From Ulvibacterium marinum (GTDB lineage Bacteria; Bacteroidota; Bacteroidia; Flavobacteriales; Flavobacteriaceae): a stretch of 64,000 bases of DNA. The position numbers and the translations under genes are program-made. Under the pieces are notes generated by a model. That model was not told where the DNA came from. It searched no databases and saw nothing but the letters and a program-made list of their open reading frames with translations. Position 1 is the first letter of the stretch; every line of letters begins with the position of its first letter. The stretch spans positions 1-64,000 of the forward strand of contig NZ_RBCJ01000004.1 in the NCBI RefSeq assembly GCF_003626755.1, given 5' to 3'. Below are positions 18,001-28,437 of the stretch, in pieces.

Positions 18001-19363
18001 GAAATGCCTGAATACCCAAACGGTGCAAGGTAGGGGCCCTGTTCAATAGCACAGGATGTCCTTTCAATACGTTTTCAAGGATATCCCAAACCACGGGTTC
18101 TTTTTTATCAATAATCTTTTTAGCAGACTTAACGGTCTTAACAATTCCCCTTTCTATCAATTTACGAATGACAAACGGTTTGTACAATTCGGCCGCCATA
18201 TCTTTTGGAAGACCACATTCATACAATTTCATTTCAGGTCCAACTACAATTACCGAACGTGCGGAGTAATCCACCCGTTTTCCCAAAAGGTTTTGACGGA
18301 AACGACCTTGTTTCCCTTTAAGGGAATCCGATAGCGACTTCAATGGTCTATTGGATTCCGTTTTAACGGCGGAAGCCTTTCTTGTATTATCAAAGAGTGA
18401 ATCAACGGCTTCCTGAAGCATACGCTTCTCATTTCTCAGAATCACCTCCGGGGCCTTGATTTCTACCAATCGCTTCAAACGGTTATTTCGTATAATTACC
18501 CTTCTATAGAGATCGTTCAAATCCGAAGTGGCAAAACGACCTCCATCCAATGGAACCAATGGACGTAATTCCGGCGGAATTACAGGAATCACTTTCATTA
18601 TCATCCATTCCGGCTTATTTTCCCTATTATCCTGGGATTCCCGTAAGGCCTCAACCACCTGAAGTCTTTTCAATGCCTCTGTTTTACGTTGTTTAGAGGT
18701 CTCGGTATTGGCCTTATGGCGAAGCTCATAGGACAACTCCTTTAAATCTATACGCGCCAAAAGATCGATCAAGCACTCCGCTCCCATTTTTGCAATAAAC
18801 TTATTAGGGTCGGAATCCTCCAAATACTGATTTTCCTGTGGAAGCTCATCCACAATATTCAAGTATTCTTCCTCGGTCAAGAAATCCATTTTTTTGATTT
18901 CCTCTCCTTCAGGTCCTTTCGCAATACCAGGTTGTATTACTACATACCTTTCGTAATAGATAATCATATCCAACTTCTTTGATGGAAGTCCTAGCAGATA
19001 TCCTATCTTATTCGGTAGGGAACGAAAATACCAGATATGGGCCACGGGTACAACCAAATTGATATGCCCTACCCTGTCCCGGCGAACTTTTTTCTCAGTA
19101 ACCTCCACTCCACAACGGTCGCAAACAATACCACGATAGCGGATGCGTTTGTACTTACCGCAGGCACATTCATAGTCCTTTACAGGTCCAAAAATACGCT
19201 CACAGAATAGCCCGTCACGTTCTGGTTTGTGCGTTCTGTAGTTGATGGTTTCAGGTTTGAGGACTTCTCCCCTGGATTCAGATAAAATTGCCTCTGGAGA
19301 AGCCAATCCGATTGAAATCTTGTCAAACCTTTTTATTGGATTATTATCTTTTATTCTAGCCAT
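15065..19363 (-). CDS. rpoC: RNA polymerase beta' subunit
   Basis: 1432 residues, the usual Bacteroidota length. The N-terminal zinc site has Cys66, Cys68, Cys81 and Cys84 ([20 protein letters not shown]). The catalytic Mg2+ loop [12 protein letters not shown] lies near residues 472-483. A second zinc site is visible in [16 protein letters not shown] with an upstream CETLRG. The bridge-helix and trigger-loop regions include [19 protein letters not shown] and [12 protein letters not shown]. It follows rpoB by 56 bases and shares its transcript. Confidence 0.99.
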   Translation of the reverse strand: MARIKDNNPIKRFDKISIGLASPEAILSESRGEVLKPETINYRTHKPERDGLFCERIFGPVKDYECACGKYKRIRYRGIVCDRCGVEVTEKKVRRDRVGHINLVVPVAHIWYFRSLPNKIGYLLGLPSKKLDMIIYYERYVVIQPGIAKGPEGEEIKKMDFLTEEEYLNIVDELPQENQYLEDSDPNKFIAKMGAECLIDLLARIDLKELSYELRHKANTETSKQRKTEALKRLQVVEALRESQDNRENKPEWMIMKVIPVIPPELRPLVPLDGGRFATSDLNDLYRRVIIRNNRLKRLVEIKAPEVILRNEKRMLQEAVDSLFDNTRKASAVKTESNRPLKSLSDSLKGKQGRFRQNLLGKRVDYSARSVIVVGPEMKLYECGLPKDMAAELYKPFVIRKLIERGIVKTVKSAKKIIDKKEPVVWDILENVLKGHPVLLNRAPTLHRLGIQAFQPKLIEGKAIRLHPLVCTAFNADFDGDQMAVHLPLGPEAILEAQLLMLASHNILNPANGSPITVPSQDMVLGLYYMTKERKSTPEVPVKGEGLTFYSDEEVEIAFNEGMVDLNAGIKVRTKDFNEEGELVNQIVETTVGRVLFNMEVPEQAGYVNSVLNKKALRDIIGKILAVTDVPTTAEFLDKIKTMGYEFAFKGGLSFSLGDIIIPQEKHGMIDDANGQVDAIMANYNMGLITNNERYNQVIDVWTSTNAMLTELAMKRIREDQQGFNSVYMMLDSGARGSKEQIRQLTGMRGLMAKPKKSTAGGGEIIENPILSNFKEGLSILEYFISTHGARKGLADTALKTADAGYLTRRLVDVSQDVIINIEDCETLRGVEVEALKKNEEVVESLGERILGRVSLHDVYNPLTEELLLEAGQEIMESDIKKIEESPVEKVEVRSALTCEAPQGICAKCYGRNLSTNKMVQRGEAVGVVAAQSIGEPGTQLTLRTFHVGGIAGNISEDNKLMAKFDGTAEIEDLRTVKGQDSDGNAAEIVISRTSEIKIVDTKTGITLSNNNIPYGSQLFIKNGANIKKGDVVCQWDPYNGVIVSEFPGKIAYENIEQGVTYQVEIDEQTGFQEKVISESRNKKLIPTLLIKNDKDEILRSYNLPVGSHIMVDDGDKIQEGKILVKIPRKSAKAGDITGGLPRVTELFEARNPSNPAVVSEIDGVVSFGKIKRGNREIIIESKLGEIKKYLVKLSNQILVQENDYVRAGMPLSDGSITPEDILAIKGPSAVQQYLVNEVQEVYRLQGVKINDKHFEVVVRQMMRKVRIEDPGDTIFLENQLVHKSDFIKENDEIFGKKVIIDAGESENLKAGQIITAREMRDENSILRRADKTLVEARDAVAATATPILQGITRASLQTKSFISAASFQETTKVLNEAAVSGKVDTLEGLKENVIVGHKIPAGTGMRDYENIIVGSKEEYDEIMARKEALKF

Positions 19364-19419
19364 GATATATGGTGATACTTAATTAAAATGTGTGTTCTTA
19401 AATCGTTATATCGATTTGT

Positions 19420-22400
19420 TTATTCCTCTAATCTTATATCTAGACCCAAACCTTTCAGTTCGTGCATCAATACGTTAAAGGATTCTGGTAATCCAGGTTC
19501 TGGCATAGTCTCGCCCTTCACAATAGATTCGTAGGTTTTCGCCCTACCAATTACGTCATCGGATTTGACCGTTAATATCTCCCTCAAGGTAGCGGAAGCA
19601 CCATATGCCTCTAGGGCCCATACTTCCATCTCCCCAAAACGCTGACCTCCAAATTGAGCTTTTCCGCCCAAAGGTTGTTGCGTAATCAAGGAATAGGGTC
19701 CTATTGATCTAGCGTGCATCTTATCGTCTACCATATGCCCTAATTTCAACATATAGATGACCCCAACAGTAGCAGGTTGATCGAATCGTTGTCCGGTACC
19801 TCCGTCATAAAGATAGGTATGGCCAAATCTAGGGATACCAGCCTCATCCGTGTAACCGTTGATTTCATCCAATGTGGCTCCATCAAAAATAGCTGTTGCG
19901 TATTTTTTGCCTAATTTAAGACCGGCCCATCCAAGAACGGTTTCATAAATCTGCCCGATGTTCATACGTGATGGTACACCAAGAGGATTCAACACGATGT
20001 CTACGGGGGTTCCATCCTCCAAGAAAGGCATATCTTCTTGACGCACTATTCTGGAAACGATACCTTTGTTACCATGACGCCCGGCCATTTTATCCCCAAC
20101 TTTAAGCTTTCGCTTTTTGGCGATGTATACCTTGGCCAACTTCATGATTCCGGCAGGTAATTCGTCCCCAACAGAAATCGTGAATTTATCCCTTCTAAGA
20201 TTTCCTTGAAGATCGTTCAACTTGATCTTATAGTTATGGAGCAAATCCGCAACAGAAGCGTTGGTCTCTTTGTCCGTAGTCCAGCTTCCTCCAACCAAAT
20301 GCGCAAAGTCATCCACAGCGTTCAACATCTTCATGGTATATTTCTTGCCCTTTGGAAGAACTTCTTCGCCTAAATCGTTCAAAACACCTTGTGATGTTTT
20401 TCCACTGATCAAAGAGAACAGTTTCTCCACCAAAATATCCTTTAGTTGCTGGAATTTCACTTCATATTCCATTTCTAAATTGGAAATGGCCTCTTTGTCT
20501 TCCGAACGTTTACGCTTGTCCTTTATAGATCGTGAGAACAACTTCTTATCAATGACCACACCGGTCAAAGATGGTGAGGCCTTTAAAGAAGCATCCTTTA
20601 CGTCACCGGCCTTATCTCCAAAAATAGCACGAAGTAACTTTTCCTCCGGAGTTGGATCGGATTCCCCTTTAGGTGTGATTTTACCAATAAGAATATCTCC
20701 GGGCTTCACCTCTGCACCGATACGTATCATCCCGTTTTCGTCCAAGTCCTTGGTAGCTTCCTCAGAAACATTGGGTATATCATGGGTTAATTCCTCAGCA
20801 CCCAACTTGGTATCCCGTACCTCCAGAGCATACTCATCAACATGGATGGAAGTAAATATATCTTCCCGTACTACTTTTTCTGAGATTACAATGGCATCCT
20901 CAAAGTTATATCCTTTCCAAGGCATAAAGGCAACGGTTAAGTTTCGCCCAAGGGCCAATTCCCCGTTTTCCGTGGCATAGCCTTCACAAAGGACCTGCCC
21001 TTTTTTGACCTTATCACCTTTGCTTACTATAGGTTTCAGATTAATGCTGGTACCTTGATTGGTCTTTCTGAATTTGACCAATTCATAGGTCTTTTCATCT
21101 TCCGCAAAACTTACCAACCTTTCAGCGTCCGTCCTCTTGTACTTAATCGTGATTTTCTGGGCATCTACATATTCTATTACCCCATCCCCTTCAGCATTGA
21201 TCAAGACCCTGGAGTCCGAAGCCACTTGACGTTCCAATCCTGTACCAACAATAGGGGATTGCGGTTTCAATAGGGGAACGGCCTGTCGCATCATGTTAGA
21301 TCCCATTAATGCCCTGTTGGCATCATCATGCTCCAAAAACGGAATCAATGATGCTGAAATGGATGCAATTTGATTGGGCGCAACATCCGTGTAATTCACT
21401 TCTGAAGGATCTACTACCGGGAAATCCCCCTCTTCACGGGCAATGACCTTATCACTATCTATAGTTCCATTTTCTTTCATAGGAATGTTAGCTTGCGCTA
21501 TTTTCATTCCTTCTTCTTCTTCTGCACTTAAATATGTGTACTCCTTGGTATTTACCTTACCGCCTTCAACCTTGCGGTACGGAGTTTCCAAAAAGCCCAT
21601 TGGATTAACCTTGGCAAAAACTGAAAGCGAAGATATCAAACCAATATTGGGTCCTTCAGGAGTTTCGATAGGGCACAATCTTCCATAGTGAGTGTAGTGT
21701 ACATCACGTACCTCAAATCCTGCTCTTTCCCTGGAAAGACCTCCTGGTCCCAGGGCGGACAATCTTCTTTTATGCGTTATCTCCGCCAATGGATTTGTTT
21801 GATCCATAAATTGAGACAACTGGTTTGTACCAAAGAATGAATTGATAACGGAGGATAACGTTTTTGCATTGATCAAATCAATAGGTGTAAACACCTCGTT
21901 GTCCCGCACGTTCATCCGCTCCCTAATGGTCCTTGCCATACGGGCCAGACCAACTCCAAATTGGGAAGACAACTGTTCTCCCACGGTGCGGACACGACGA
22001 TTGGACAAGTGGTCTATATCATCGATCTCCGCTTTGGAATTGATAAGTTCTATCAGATATTTTATAATGGTAATGATGTCGTCCTTGGTCAAAACCTGTT
22101 TGTCCATTCCGATATCAAGACCCAACTTTTTGTTCATTCGGTAACGACCGACCTCTCCAAGGTTATAACGTTGGTCGGAGAAGAACAATTTATCAATTAT
22201 ACCACGCGCCGTTTCTTCATCAGGCGGCTCCGCGTTACGCAATTGACGGTAAATGTGCTCAACGGCTTCCTTTTCGGAGTTGGTAGGGTCTTTTTGTAGC
22301 GTATTATGGATGATGGCGTAATCCGACTGCGCATTGTTCTCCTTATGAAGCAAAATCGTTTTTACGTCGGTATCCAAAATCTCGTCTATATGTTCTTTCT

Positions 22401-23229
22401 CAAGAATGGTATCCCGATCTAAAACAATTTCGTTCCGTTCAATAGAAACCACCTCTCCAGTATCCTCATCAACAAAATCCTCGTGCCAAGTGTTCAATAC
22501 CCTTGCCGCCAATTTACGGCCCAGAATTTTCTTCAATCCTGCTTTGGAAACCTTCACCTCTTCAGAAAGGTCAAAAATCTCCAGGATATCCTTGTCACGC
22601 TCAAATCCAATAGCCCTGAACAGAGTAGTTACCGGTAATTTTTTCTTTCTATCAATGTAGGCATACATAACACCATTGATGTCCGTTGCAAACTCGATCC
22701 AAGAACCTTTAAAAGGAATTACCCTTGCCGAGTATAGTTTGGTACCATTGGCATGGAAAGACTGTCCAAAGAAGACTCCAGGTGAACGGTGAAGCTGGGA
22801 AACCACTACTCTTTCCGCACCATTGATTACAAAAGTACCACTGGGCGTCATATAAGGAATGGTACCTAAATACACATCTTGTACAATGGTCTCAAAATCT
22901 TCGTGTTCCGGATCGGTACAGTATAGTTTTAATCTTGCCTTTAACGGTACGCTATAGGTAAGGCCTCTTTCAATACACTCTTGTATGGAGTATCTTGGGG
23001 GGTCTATGAAGTAATCCAAAAATTCCAGAACGAACTGGTTTCTGGTGTCCGTTATTGGGAAGTTCTCCATAAAGGTGTTGTACAGACCTTCATTACCCCT
23101 TTCATCCGATTTGGTCTCAAGTTGAAAAAAATCTTGAAAAGATTTTATCTGGATGTCCAAGAAATCCGGATACTCCGGCGTGTTCTTAGCGGATGCAAAA
23201 TTTATTCTTTCAGTTTGTTGTGTGAACAT
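19420..23229 (-). CDS. rpoB: RNA polymerase beta subunit
   Basis: 1269 residues. Diagnostic segments: the rifampicin cluster ([23 protein letters not shown]), [61 protein letters not shown] and the C-terminal [18 protein letters not shown]. The wild-type cluster residues Asp, His, Arg and Ser are intact, so nothing suggests rifampicin resistance. It lies 142 bases after rplL, with a strong hairpin between them. Confidence 0.99.
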   Translation of the reverse strand: MFTQQTERINFASAKNTPEYPDFLDIQIKSFQDFFQLETKSDERGNEGLYNTFMENFPITDTRNQFVLEFLDYFIDPPRYSIQECIERGLTYSVPLKARLKLYCTDPEHEDFETIVQDVYLGTIPYMTPSGTFVINGAERVVVSQLHRSPGVFFGQSFHANGTKLYSARVIPFKGSWIEFATDINGVMYAYIDRKKKLPVTTLFRAIGFERDKDILEIFDLSEEVKVSKAGLKKILGRKLAARVLNTWHEDFVDEDTGEVVSIERNEIVLDRDTILEKEHIDEILDTDVKTILLHKENNAQSDYAIIHNTLQKDPTNSEKEAVEHIYRQLRNAEPPDEETARGIIDKLFFSDQRYNLGEVGRYRMNKKLGLDIGMDKQVLTKDDIITIIKYLIELINSKAEIDDIDHLSNRRVRTVGEQLSSQFGVGLARMARTIRERMNVRDNEVFTPIDLINAKTLSSVINSFFGTNQLSQFMDQTNPLAEITHKRRLSALGPGGLSRERAGFEVRDVHYTHYGRLCPIETPEGPNIGLISSLSVFAKVNPMGFLETPYRKVEGGKVNTKEYTYLSAEEEEGMKIAQANIPMKENGTIDSDKVIAREEGDFPVVDPSEVNYTDVAPNQIASISASLIPFLEHDDANRALMGSNMMRQAVPLLKPQSPIVGTGLERQVASDSRVLINAEGDGVIEYVDAQKITIKYKRTDAERLVSFAEDEKTYELVKFRKTNQGTSINLKPIVSKGDKVKKGQVLCEGYATENGELALGRNLTVAFMPWKGYNFEDAIVISEKVVREDIFTSIHVDEYALEVRDTKLGAEELTHDIPNVSEEATKDLDENGMIRIGAEVKPGDILIGKITPKGESDPTPEEKLLRAIFGDKAGDVKDASLKASPSLTGVVIDKKLFSRSIKDKRKRSEDKEAISNLEMEYEVKFQQLKDILVEKLFSLISGKTSQGVLNDLGEEVLPKGKKYTMKMLNAVDDFAHLVGGSWTTDKETNASVADLLHNYKIKLNDLQGNLRRDKFTISVGDELPAGIMKLAKVYIAKKRKLKVGDKMAGRHGNKGIVSRIVRQEDMPFLEDGTPVDIVLNPLGVPSRMNIGQIYETVLGWAGLKLGKKYATAIFDGATLDEINGYTDEAGIPRFGHTYLYDGGTGQRFDQPATVGVIYMLKLGHMVDDKMHARSIGPYSLITQQPLGGKAQFGGQRFGEMEVWALEAYGASATLREILTVKSDDVIGRAKTYESIVKGETMPEPGLPESFNVLMHELKGLGLDIRLEE

Positions 23230-23303
23230 CTATGGACAGTATTTTGATCGTGAATGATAAATAGGTAGTATATGCCTTCATATACGCCATGTGCATTATG
23301 TAT

Positions 23304-23347
23304 AAAAAGGCTTAGGTCTAACCCCGCAAAAGCGGGAAAAGACCTAA
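23304..23347 (-). terminator. rplL-rpoB attenuator hairpin
   Basis: On the minus strand TTAGGTC (23341-23347) pairs with GACCTAA (23312-23318). Inside it CCCGC (23332-23336) pairs with GCGGG (23323-23327), followed by GCC and five T (23304-23308). It is placed like the rplL-rpoB attenuator known in other bacteria, where partial termination makes more ribosomal protein than polymerase mRNA. Confidence 0.7.
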
Positions 23348-23371
23348 ACCAATGTGCTATGGTTGCTGCTA

Positions 23372-23755
23372 TTATTTAAGCTCAACTTCCGCTCCTGCTT
23401 CTTCCAATGATTTTTTGATTCCTTCGGCTTCGTCCTTGCTAACACCTTCCTTAACGGCTTTTGGTGCGCTATCAACAATATCCTTGGCATCTTTTAATCC
23501 TAATCCTGTCAATTCCTTGACCAATTTTACAACGGCAAGCTTAGATCCTCCTGGAGCTTTCAAAATTACATCGAATTCTGTTTTTTCCTCAGCGGCCTCG
23601 GCTTCTCCACCTCCAGCACCGGCACCTCCGGCTACAGCTACGGCTGCCGCTGCAGGCTCTATGCCATACTCTTCTTTTAATATATCGGCCAACTCGTTTA
23701 CCTCTTTTACGGTAAGGTTAACCAACTGTTCTGCGAAATCTTTTAAATCTGCCAT
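23372..23755 (-). CDS. rplL: Ribosomal protein bL12 (L7/L12)
   Basis: 127 residues. The N-terminal dimerisation helix ([20 protein letters not shown]) is followed by the flexible Ala/Gly-rich hinge (residues about 36-55), then the factor-binding C-terminal domain ([40 protein letters not shown]). It forms the ribosome stalk with L10 and recruits translation factors. Start ATG 23755, 49 bases after rplJ. Confidence 0.98.
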   Translation of the reverse strand: MADLKDFAEQLVNLTVKEVNELADILKEEYGIEPAAAAVAVAGGAGAGGGEAEAAEEKTEFDVILKAPGGSKLAVVKLVKELTGLGLKDAKDIVDSAPKAVKEGVSKDEAEGIKKSLEEAGAEVELK

Positions 23756-23804
23756 TTTTCTATCGTTTAATAAAATTTTAAAATATACTTAGTTTAGTGT
23801 GTGC

Positions 23805-24323
23805 TTATTCTTTTTCGGAAAGCGTCTTAAGGATACCTGCCAACTTACCTCCACCGGATTTAAGGCCAGAAATAACGTTCTTGGCGGGTGACTGTAACAA
23901 TCCAATGATATCCCCAATAATCTCTTCCTTGGATTTGATGTTCACAAGGGTATCCAACTTATCGTCCCCTATAAAAATCGCCTCTTCAATAAAGGCTCCT
24001 TTTAACAAGGGTCGGTCCGATTTCTTCCTGAAGTTTTTAATCAATTTTGCCGGACCGTTTCCAGTCTCGGAAAACATCAGAGAGGTATTTCCCTTCAAAA
24101 CTTCCGGAAGTTCACCAAATTCCTTATCGGACGCCTCCATTGCCTTGGCAAGCAAGGTGTTCTTAACAACGGACAGCTTTACATTGGCCTTAAAACAAGC
24201 CCTGCGTAAATCTGAAGTTGTAGAGGCGTTCAATCCTGATATATCCGCCAAGTAAATGGTCGTATTATCAGAAAGCTGGGTGGTCAAATCCTGTATTACG
24301 TTTGCTTTTTCTTCTCTTGTCAT
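23805..24323 (-). CDS. rplJ: Ribosomal protein uL10
   Basis: 172 residues, the stalk base that carries L12 dimers. It begins MTREEKANVIQDLTTQL, continues with IYLADISGLNASTTSDLRRA, and ends with the helix that binds L12 (LAGILKTLSE). It lies 27 bases after rplA in the same operon. Confidence 0.97.
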   Translation of the reverse strand: MTREEKANVIQDLTTQLSDNTTIYLADISGLNASTTSDLRRACFKANVKLSVVKNTLLAKAMEASDKEFGELPEVLKGNTSLMFSETGNGPAKLIKNFRKKSDRPLLKGAFIEEAIFIGDDKLDTLVNIKSKEEIIGDIIGLLQSPAKNVISGLKSGGGKLAGILKTLSEKE

Positions 24324-24350
24324 ACTATTAATTTTTAACTCCCAGCGGAA

Positions 24351-25040
24351 TTACACGGTTTTTGGATCCAATTGTACGCTAGGACTCATAGTACTGGACA
24401 TGTAAATGCTTTTCATATAAACTCCTTTGGCCGCAGCAGGCTTAAGCTTTAACAAGGTATCCAATAATTCCTTAGCATTACCTGCTATTTTATCGGCCGA
24501 AAAAGAGGCCTTTCCAATAGCGGCATGTACAATACCGGTCTTATCTACCTTGAAATCGATTTTACCGGCCTTTACATCTGATACTGCTTTACCAACATCC
24601 ATAGTGACCGTACCTGTTTTTGGGTTGGGCATTAAACCCCTTGGGCCTAAAACCCGTCCTAGGGGACCTAATTTCCCCATAACACTGGGCATGGTGATAA
24701 TTACATCAACATCTGTCCAACCACCCTTGATTTTATCCAAGTATTCGTTCAATCCCACATAATCTGCTCCCGCCTCCTTGGCGTCCGCTTCTTTATCCGG
24801 GGTAACCAAAGCCAAAACCTTAACATCCTTACCGGTACCATGAGGCAGGGTAACCACCCCGCGCACCATCTGGTTCGCTTTTCTAGGGTCTACGCCTAAC
24901 CGAACCGCTAAATCCACGGATGCATCAAATTTTGTTTTGGTTATCTCTTTTACCAAAGCGGAGGCCTCTTCCACGGAATAGAGCTTATCCTTTTCTATTT
25001 TGGCGTGGGCTTCTTTCTGCTTCTTTGTTAACTTTGCCAT
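24351..25040 (-). CDS. rplA: Ribosomal protein uL1
   Basis: 229 residues, the L1 stalk protein that controls exit of deacylated tRNA and in many bacteria represses its own operon. Family hallmarks: [54 protein letters not shown]. The gap to rplK is 19 bases. Confidence 0.98.
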   Translation of the reverse strand: MAKLTKKQKEAHAKIEKDKLYSVEEASALVKEITKTKFDASVDLAVRLGVDPRKANQMVRGVVTLPHGTGKDVKVLALVTPDKEADAKEAGADYVGLNEYLDKIKGGWTDVDVIITMPSVMGKLGPLGRVLGPRGLMPNPKTGTVTMDVGKAVSDVKAGKIDFKVDKTGIVHAAIGKASFSADKIAGNAKELLDTLLKLKPAAAKGVYMKSIYMSSTMSPSVQLDPKTV

Positions 25041-25059
25041 TTCAATTGCTTTTTAAGAT

Positions 25060-25497
25060 TTAAAAAGGTCTTTTTCCTGATACCTTCATACCCATTGACC
25101 GTGCGGTACCCGCAACCATACTCATCGCAGACTCCACGGTAAAAGCATTAAGGTCTACCATTTTATCTTCGGCGATTACCTTAACTTGGTCCCAGGTTAC
25201 ACTCCCTAATTTAACTCGGTTAGGTTCGCCAGATCCTTTTTTAATCTTAGCTGCTTCCATCAATTGAACTGCCGCTGGTGGTGTTTTTACGACAAAATCG
25301 AACGATTTGTCCTTGTAAACGGTGATAACAACGGGCAATACTTTGCCTGGTTTGTCCTGTGTCCTAGCATTGAACTGCTTACAGAACTCCATGATGTTAA
25401 CGCCGGCAGCACCTAAGGCGGGTCCAACCGGTGGCGACGGATTCGCAGCACCTCCCCTAACTTGTAGTTTAACTACTTTACCTACTTCTTTTGCCAT
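25060..25497 (-). CDS. rplK: Ribosomal protein uL11
   Basis: 145 residues. The N-terminal domain contains the thiostrepton-region prolines ([20 protein letters not shown]). The C-terminal rRNA-binding domain ends [16 protein letters not shown]. It is the first ribosomal protein gene after nusG and forms the GTPase-associated centre with 23S rRNA. Confidence 0.98.
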   Translation of the reverse strand: MAKEVGKVVKLQVRGGAANPSPPVGPALGAAGVNIMEFCKQFNARTQDKPGKVLPVVITVYKDKSFDFVVKTPPAAVQLMEAAKIKKGSGEPNRVKLGSVTWDQVKVIAEDKMVDLNAFTVESAMSMVAGTARSMGMKVSGKRPF

Positions 25498-25565
25498 TGT
25501 TTAAAATTAAATTGAAAGCGTGTTCATTGGAAGCAACACAACTTTGAAATATGTAACAATTTTCC

Positions 25566-26117
25566 TTAAATCTTTTCAACTTGCATATAACTGAGTTCCA
25601 GTGGCGTTTTTCTTCCGAAAATCTTTACCATAACCTCTAGTTTACGCTTTTCCTCATTTATTTTTTCTACCGTTCCATTAAATCCGTTAAAAGGACCATC
25701 AATAACCTTAACCGTTTCTCCATGGACAAAAGGTATGGCCACACTATCAGTATTTACGGCCAACTCATCTACCTTACCAAGCATTCTATTTACCTCGGAC
25801 TTTCGTAATGGTACGGGATCTCCTCCTTTTGTCTCGCCCAAAAATCCGATTACATTGGTGATGGAGCGAATAATGTGTATCATCTCCCCGCCTAAATTAG
25901 CCTTAATCATTATATAGCCTGGAAAATAAACTCTTTCCTTATTAATTTTTTTCCCATTACGGATTTGGATAACTTTTTCGGTCGGTACTAGAACATCTTC
26001 CAGATAGTCGGAAAATCCATGGCGTTCTACTTCACTTTCAATATAGCCTTTGATTTTGTTCTCCTGACCACTTACCGCCCTAACGACATACCACTTTTTT
26101 TCCAGTACTTCCGACAT
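25566..26117 (-). CDS. nusG: Transcription elongation/termination factor NusG
   Basis: 183 residues from ATG 26117; an in-frame TTG at 26126 would add three residues and is less likely. The NGN domain (WYVVRAVSGQENKIKGYIES, VYFPGYIMIKANL, IGFLGETKGGDPVPL) is followed by a KOW domain (GETVKVIDGPFNGFNGTVEK). It binds the beta' clamp helices and the ribosome or Rho. It follows secE by 10 bases, the universal secE-nusG order. Confidence 0.97.
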   Translation of the reverse strand: MSEVLEKKWYVVRAVSGQENKIKGYIESEVERHGFSDYLEDVLVPTEKVIQIRNGKKINKERVYFPGYIMIKANLGGEMIHIIRSITNVIGFLGETKGGDPVPLRKSEVNRMLGKVDELAVNTDSVAIPFVHGETVKVIDGPFNGFNGTVEKINEEKRKLEVMVKIFGRKTPLELSYMQVEKI

Positions 26118-26127
26118 AGCGATCAAA

Positions 26128-26316
26128 TTAGTTTAGAATGTTATTGAAATACAATTGAATCAATTTACTAAAGACGGTGTCCACTCCCCAAGTTGCCAAA
26201 GCAAAAAGAATGGAAAAAACGGCAACCACGACCATCAGATTGGAGGACTCCGCCCTTGAAGGCAAGGTAACGTTGTTCCTTAGTTCTTCAATCGATTCTT
26301 TTATATACGTCAACAT
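26128..26316 (-). CDS. secE: Protein translocase subunit SecE
   Basis: 62 residues from ATG 26316: MLTYIKESIEELRNNVTLPS is the amphipathic helix, then one membrane segment VVVAVFSILFALATWGV. An in-frame ATG at 26361 would add 15 residues (MESKGTSPVQDKKRS), but that DNA contains an intergenic palindrome, so I prefer the shorter form, which matches the usual family length. SecE clamps SecY in the membrane. Confidence 0.93.
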   Translation of the reverse strand: MLTYIKESIEELRNNVTLPSRAESSNLMVVVAVFSILFALATWGVDTVFSKLIQLYFNNILN

Positions 26317-26347
26317 ACTTCTTTTTTTATCCTGTACGGGAGAGGTT

Positions 26348-26367
26348 CCCTTTGACTCCACTCAGGG
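26348..26367. repeat. Small dispersed-type palindrome before secE
   Basis: CCCT TTGACTCCACTC AGGG: arms CCCT/AGGG with inner TGA/TCA complementarity, followed by GGCG...CGCC (26367-26379). I recall similar CTCCxCTCA-type intergenic palindromes from flavobacterial genomes. Only this copy is seen here, so the dispersed status is inference. Confidence 0.4.
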
Positions 26368-26405
26368 CGGGCTTCTCGCCTCGTTAACTTTCTGTTTTAA
26401 CTCTG

Positions 26406-26478
26406 CACGGGAGGAGAGGCTCGAACTCCCGACACCTGGTTTTGGAGACCAGTGCTCTACCAACTGAGCTACACCCGT
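26406..26478 (-). tRNA. tRNA-Trp (anticodon CCA)
   Basis: A full cloverleaf on the minus strand. D arm is GCTCAGTTGGTAGAGC. Anticodon stem is CTGGT/ACCAG with loop CTCCAAA, giving CCA. T arm is GGGAGTTCGAGCCTCTC and the discriminator is G. The acceptor stem has one T-T mismatch as read. It lies between tuf and secE, the usual bacterial tuf-trnW-secE order. Confidence 0.95.
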
Positions 26479-26492
26479 TTATAATTGCAGGG

Positions 26493-26524
26493 AAAGGTGT
26501 CCCGCTGAACGCGGAACACCCTTT
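26493..26524. other. Strong hairpin between tuf and tRNA-Trp
   Basis: The arms AAAGGTGTCCCGC (26493-26505) and GCGGAACACCCTTT (26511-26524) pair with small bulges around TGAAC. No T-run follows on the minus strand, so it is not a classic terminator. It may be an RNA processing site between the tuf mRNA and the tRNA, or a palindromic intergenic element. Confidence 0.5.
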
Positions 26525-26550
26525 ACCTACACTATAAATTATCTAAAATA

Positions 26551-27738
26551 TTAATCCAATATCTTGGTTACCTGTCCGGCACCTACGGTTCTACCACCTT
26601 CGCGGATGGCGAAACGAAGACCAACGCTTAAGGCGATAGTCTGAATCAATTCAACCGTTATTGTTAGGTTATCACCAGGCATTACCATTTCTACTCCATC
26701 AGGAAGGGCAATGTTACCGGTAACGTCCGTTGTTCTTACATAGAACTGTGGACGGTAGTTGTTATGGAACGGAGTGTGACGCCCACCTTCTTCCTTTTTA
26801 AGGATATAGACTTCCGCCTCAAACTTGGCATGTGGCTTAACGGAACCTGGTTTACAGATTACCATACCACGACTAATTTGAGATTTTTCAATACCTCTCA
26901 AAAGGATACCCACATTATCGCCAGCTTCTCCCCTATCTAATATTTTACGGAACATTTCAACACCTGTGATAGTTGAAGTCAACTTTTCAGCACCCATTCC
27001 AATGATTTCTACGGCGTCACCGGTATTTGCAATACCAGTTTCTATACGGCCTGTAGCAACAGTACCACGACCTGTAATCGTAAATACATCTTCCACGGGC
27101 ATTAAGAAATCTTTATCCACATCCCTTTTTGGCAATTCGATCCAAGTATCTACCGCTTCCATCAATTCCATTACCGTGTCGACCCATTTTTGCTCACCGT
27201 TCAAAGCGCCTAAGGCAGAACCTGCAATTACAGGGCCATTGTCACCATCATACTCATAGAAAGAAAGCAATTCCCTCACTTCCATTTCAACCAATTCTAT
27301 AAGTTCATCATCATCAACCATATCCACTTTGTTCATGAAAACCACGATTCTTGGAATACCTACCTGACGACCCAATAGGATGTGCTCACGAGTTTGTGGC
27401 ATAGGACCATCTGTAGCAGCAACCACCAAAATAGCACCATCCATTTGAGCAGCACCTGTAACCATGTTCTTTACGTAATCCGCGTGACCTGGACAGTCCA
27501 CATGCGCATAGTGACGGTTGGCCGTTTGATATTCTACGTGGGATGTATTAATAGTAATACCCCTTTCTTTTTCCTCAGGAGCGTTGTCGATAGAATCGAA
27601 ACTTCTAATTTCAGAAAGCCCTGCATTTGCCAATACGGTTGTAATAGCGGCAGTCAATGTAGTTTTACCGTGATCTACGTGTCCAATAGTACCTATATTT
27701 AAGTGCGGTTTGGAACGATCAAAAGTTTCCTTTGCCAT
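26551..27738 (-). CDS. tuf: Elongation factor Tu
   Basis: 395 residues. G motifs are GHVDHGKT (19-26), [12 protein letters not shown] and SAL. Domains II and III follow ([55 protein letters not shown]). It delivers aminoacyl-tRNA to the ribosome. It is flanked by tRNA genes on both sides and is the only tuf in this window. Confidence 0.99.
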   Translation of the reverse strand: MAKETFDRSKPHLNIGTIGHVDHGKTTLTAAITTVLANAGLSEIRSFDSIDNAPEEKERGITINTSHVEYQTANRHYAHVDCPGHADYVKNMVTGAAQMDGAILVVAATDGPMPQTREHILLGRQVGIPRIVVFMNKVDMVDDDELIELVEMEVRELLSFYEYDGDNGPVIAGSALGALNGEQKWVDTVMELMEAVDTWIELPKRDVDKDFLMPVEDVFTITGRGTVATGRIETGIANTGDAVEIIGMGAEKLTSTITGVEMFRKILDRGEAGDNVGILLRGIEKSQISRGMVICKPGSVKPHAKFEAEVYILKKEEGGRHTPFHNNYRPQFYVRTTDVTGNIALPDGVEMVMPGDNLTITVELIQTIALSVGLRFAIREGGRTVGAGQVTKILD

Positions 27739-27791
27739 TTTTAATGAATTTAATCTTAGTTATATATTAGTGTACAATTTATATTTTATTG

Positions 27792-27863
27792 AGCCAACGA
27801 CGAGATTTGAACTCGTGACCTCTTCCTTACCAAGGAAACGCTCTACCCCTGAGCTACGCCGGC
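27792..27863 (-). tRNA. tRNA-Thr (anticodon GGT)
   Basis: A cloverleaf on the minus strand. Acceptor GCCGGCG pairs with CGTTGGC (two G-T pairs), the D arm is GCTCAGGGGTAGAGC, the anticodon loop is TTGGTAA, and the T arm is ACGAGTTCAAATCTCGT. It lies just upstream of tuf in the transcript. Confidence 0.95.
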
Positions 27864-27878
27864 TTATTGGGTTTCTGG

Positions 27879-27899
27879 CCCGCCTGACCGTCTGGCAGG
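27879..27899. repeat. Small palindrome between tRNA-Thr and tRNA-Gly
   Basis: CCTGACC (27884-27890 region) pairs with GGCAGG (27894-27899) with one bulged base, embedded in CCCGCCTGACCGTCTGGCAG. It resembles a class of dispersed intergenic palindromes I know from flavobacterial genomes. It is a non-coding spacer between two tRNAs. Confidence 0.45.
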
Positions 27900-27956
27900 T
27901 TCAAAGTTATATAGTTTCGCGTCTAAAACCACAAACGTTAACTCAGTCTTTCTATG

Positions 27957-28029
27957 AGCGGGAGACCGGGTTCGAACCGGCGACATTCAGCTTGGAAGGC
28001 TGACGCTCTACCAACTGAGCTACTCCCGC
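27957..28029 (-). tRNA. tRNA-Gly (anticodon TCC)
   Basis: A cloverleaf on the minus strand. Acceptor GCGGGAG/CTCCCGC is perfect, the D arm is GCTCAGTTGGTAGAGC, and the anticodon stem TCAGC/GCTGA has loop CTTCCAA. The T arm is GCCGGTTCGAACCCGGT. A broken copy of its 5' part lies immediately upstream in the transcript (28080-28148). Confidence 0.96.
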
Positions 28030-28079
28030 GTTTTATTAAATCAATATTCCAATGAAGCGGAAAGCTTTGTTAAAAAACC

Positions 28080-28148
28080 CAAGCGTCTGACGCTCCCCGC
28101 CCGAACGTACCGTTCGGTACGGGCGGGTACCAACTGAGCTACTCCCGC
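28080..28148 (-). pseudogene. tRNA-Gly fragment interrupted by a 32-bp palindrome
   Basis: On the minus strand the first 21 bases (28148 to 28128) are identical to the 5' end of the intact tRNA-Gly (GCGGGAGTAGCTCAGTTGGT plus A). A 32-base palindromic block (28096-28127, arms beginning CCCGCCCG and ending CGGGCGGG) follows. Then GAGCGTCAG resumes exactly where the tRNA sequence left off. After that the sequence diverges into ACGCTTGGG and six T, so the anticodon, T arm and 3' acceptor are absent. Removing the 32 bases restores a perfect 30-base match. It cannot make a tRNA. The end could act as a weak terminator. Confidence 0.85.
28096..28127. repeat. 32-bp GC-rich palindrome inserted in the tRNA-Gly copy
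   Basis: The block begins CCCGCCCGAACGTACC and ends GTTCGGTACGGGCGGG. The outer eight bases are perfect inverted repeats, and the inner part can pair as CCGAACG/CGTTCGG in the opposite register. Its junctions fall cleanly between D-loop and D-stem bases of the tRNA copy, as expected of a small mobile palindrome. No target-site duplication can be assigned. Confidence 0.75.
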
Positions 28149-28235
28149 AATATTATTCCAATTCAAAATTTCAAATCGTTGTTCCCATATTCGAACAACT
28201 ACGGCATTAAAAATAAATTTCTTATGCCAATTTGG

Positions 28236-28317
<82 letters not shown>

Positions 28318-28341
28318 CTATCAATGTTTTAAGACCTTTTG

Positions 28342-28415
28342 AGCCGATGGAGGGACTCGAACCCACGACCTGCTGATTACAAATCAGCTGCTCTAGCCAG
28401 CTGAGCTACATCGGC
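28342..28415 (-). tRNA. tRNA-Thr (anticodon TGT)
   Basis: A cloverleaf on the minus strand. Acceptor GCCGATG/CATCGGC is perfect, the D arm is GCTCAGCTGGCTAGAGC, anticodon stem GCTGA/TCAGC has loop TTTGTAA, and the T arm is GTGGGTTCGAGTCCCTC. It is the first gene of the tRNA-tuf transcript. Confidence 0.95.
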
Positions 28416-28437
28416 CTTTTACCCCCTTTTTGCGCAT

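Noticed and set aside
20261-20980. A 239-codon plus-strand frame inside rpoB
   Set aside because: It is antisense to a universally conserved gene and has no recognisable content.
26493-26524. Hairpin after tuf as an intrinsic terminator
   Set aside because: The stem is strong but no T-run follows on the transcribed strand, and tRNA-Trp and secE lie downstream in the conserved order.
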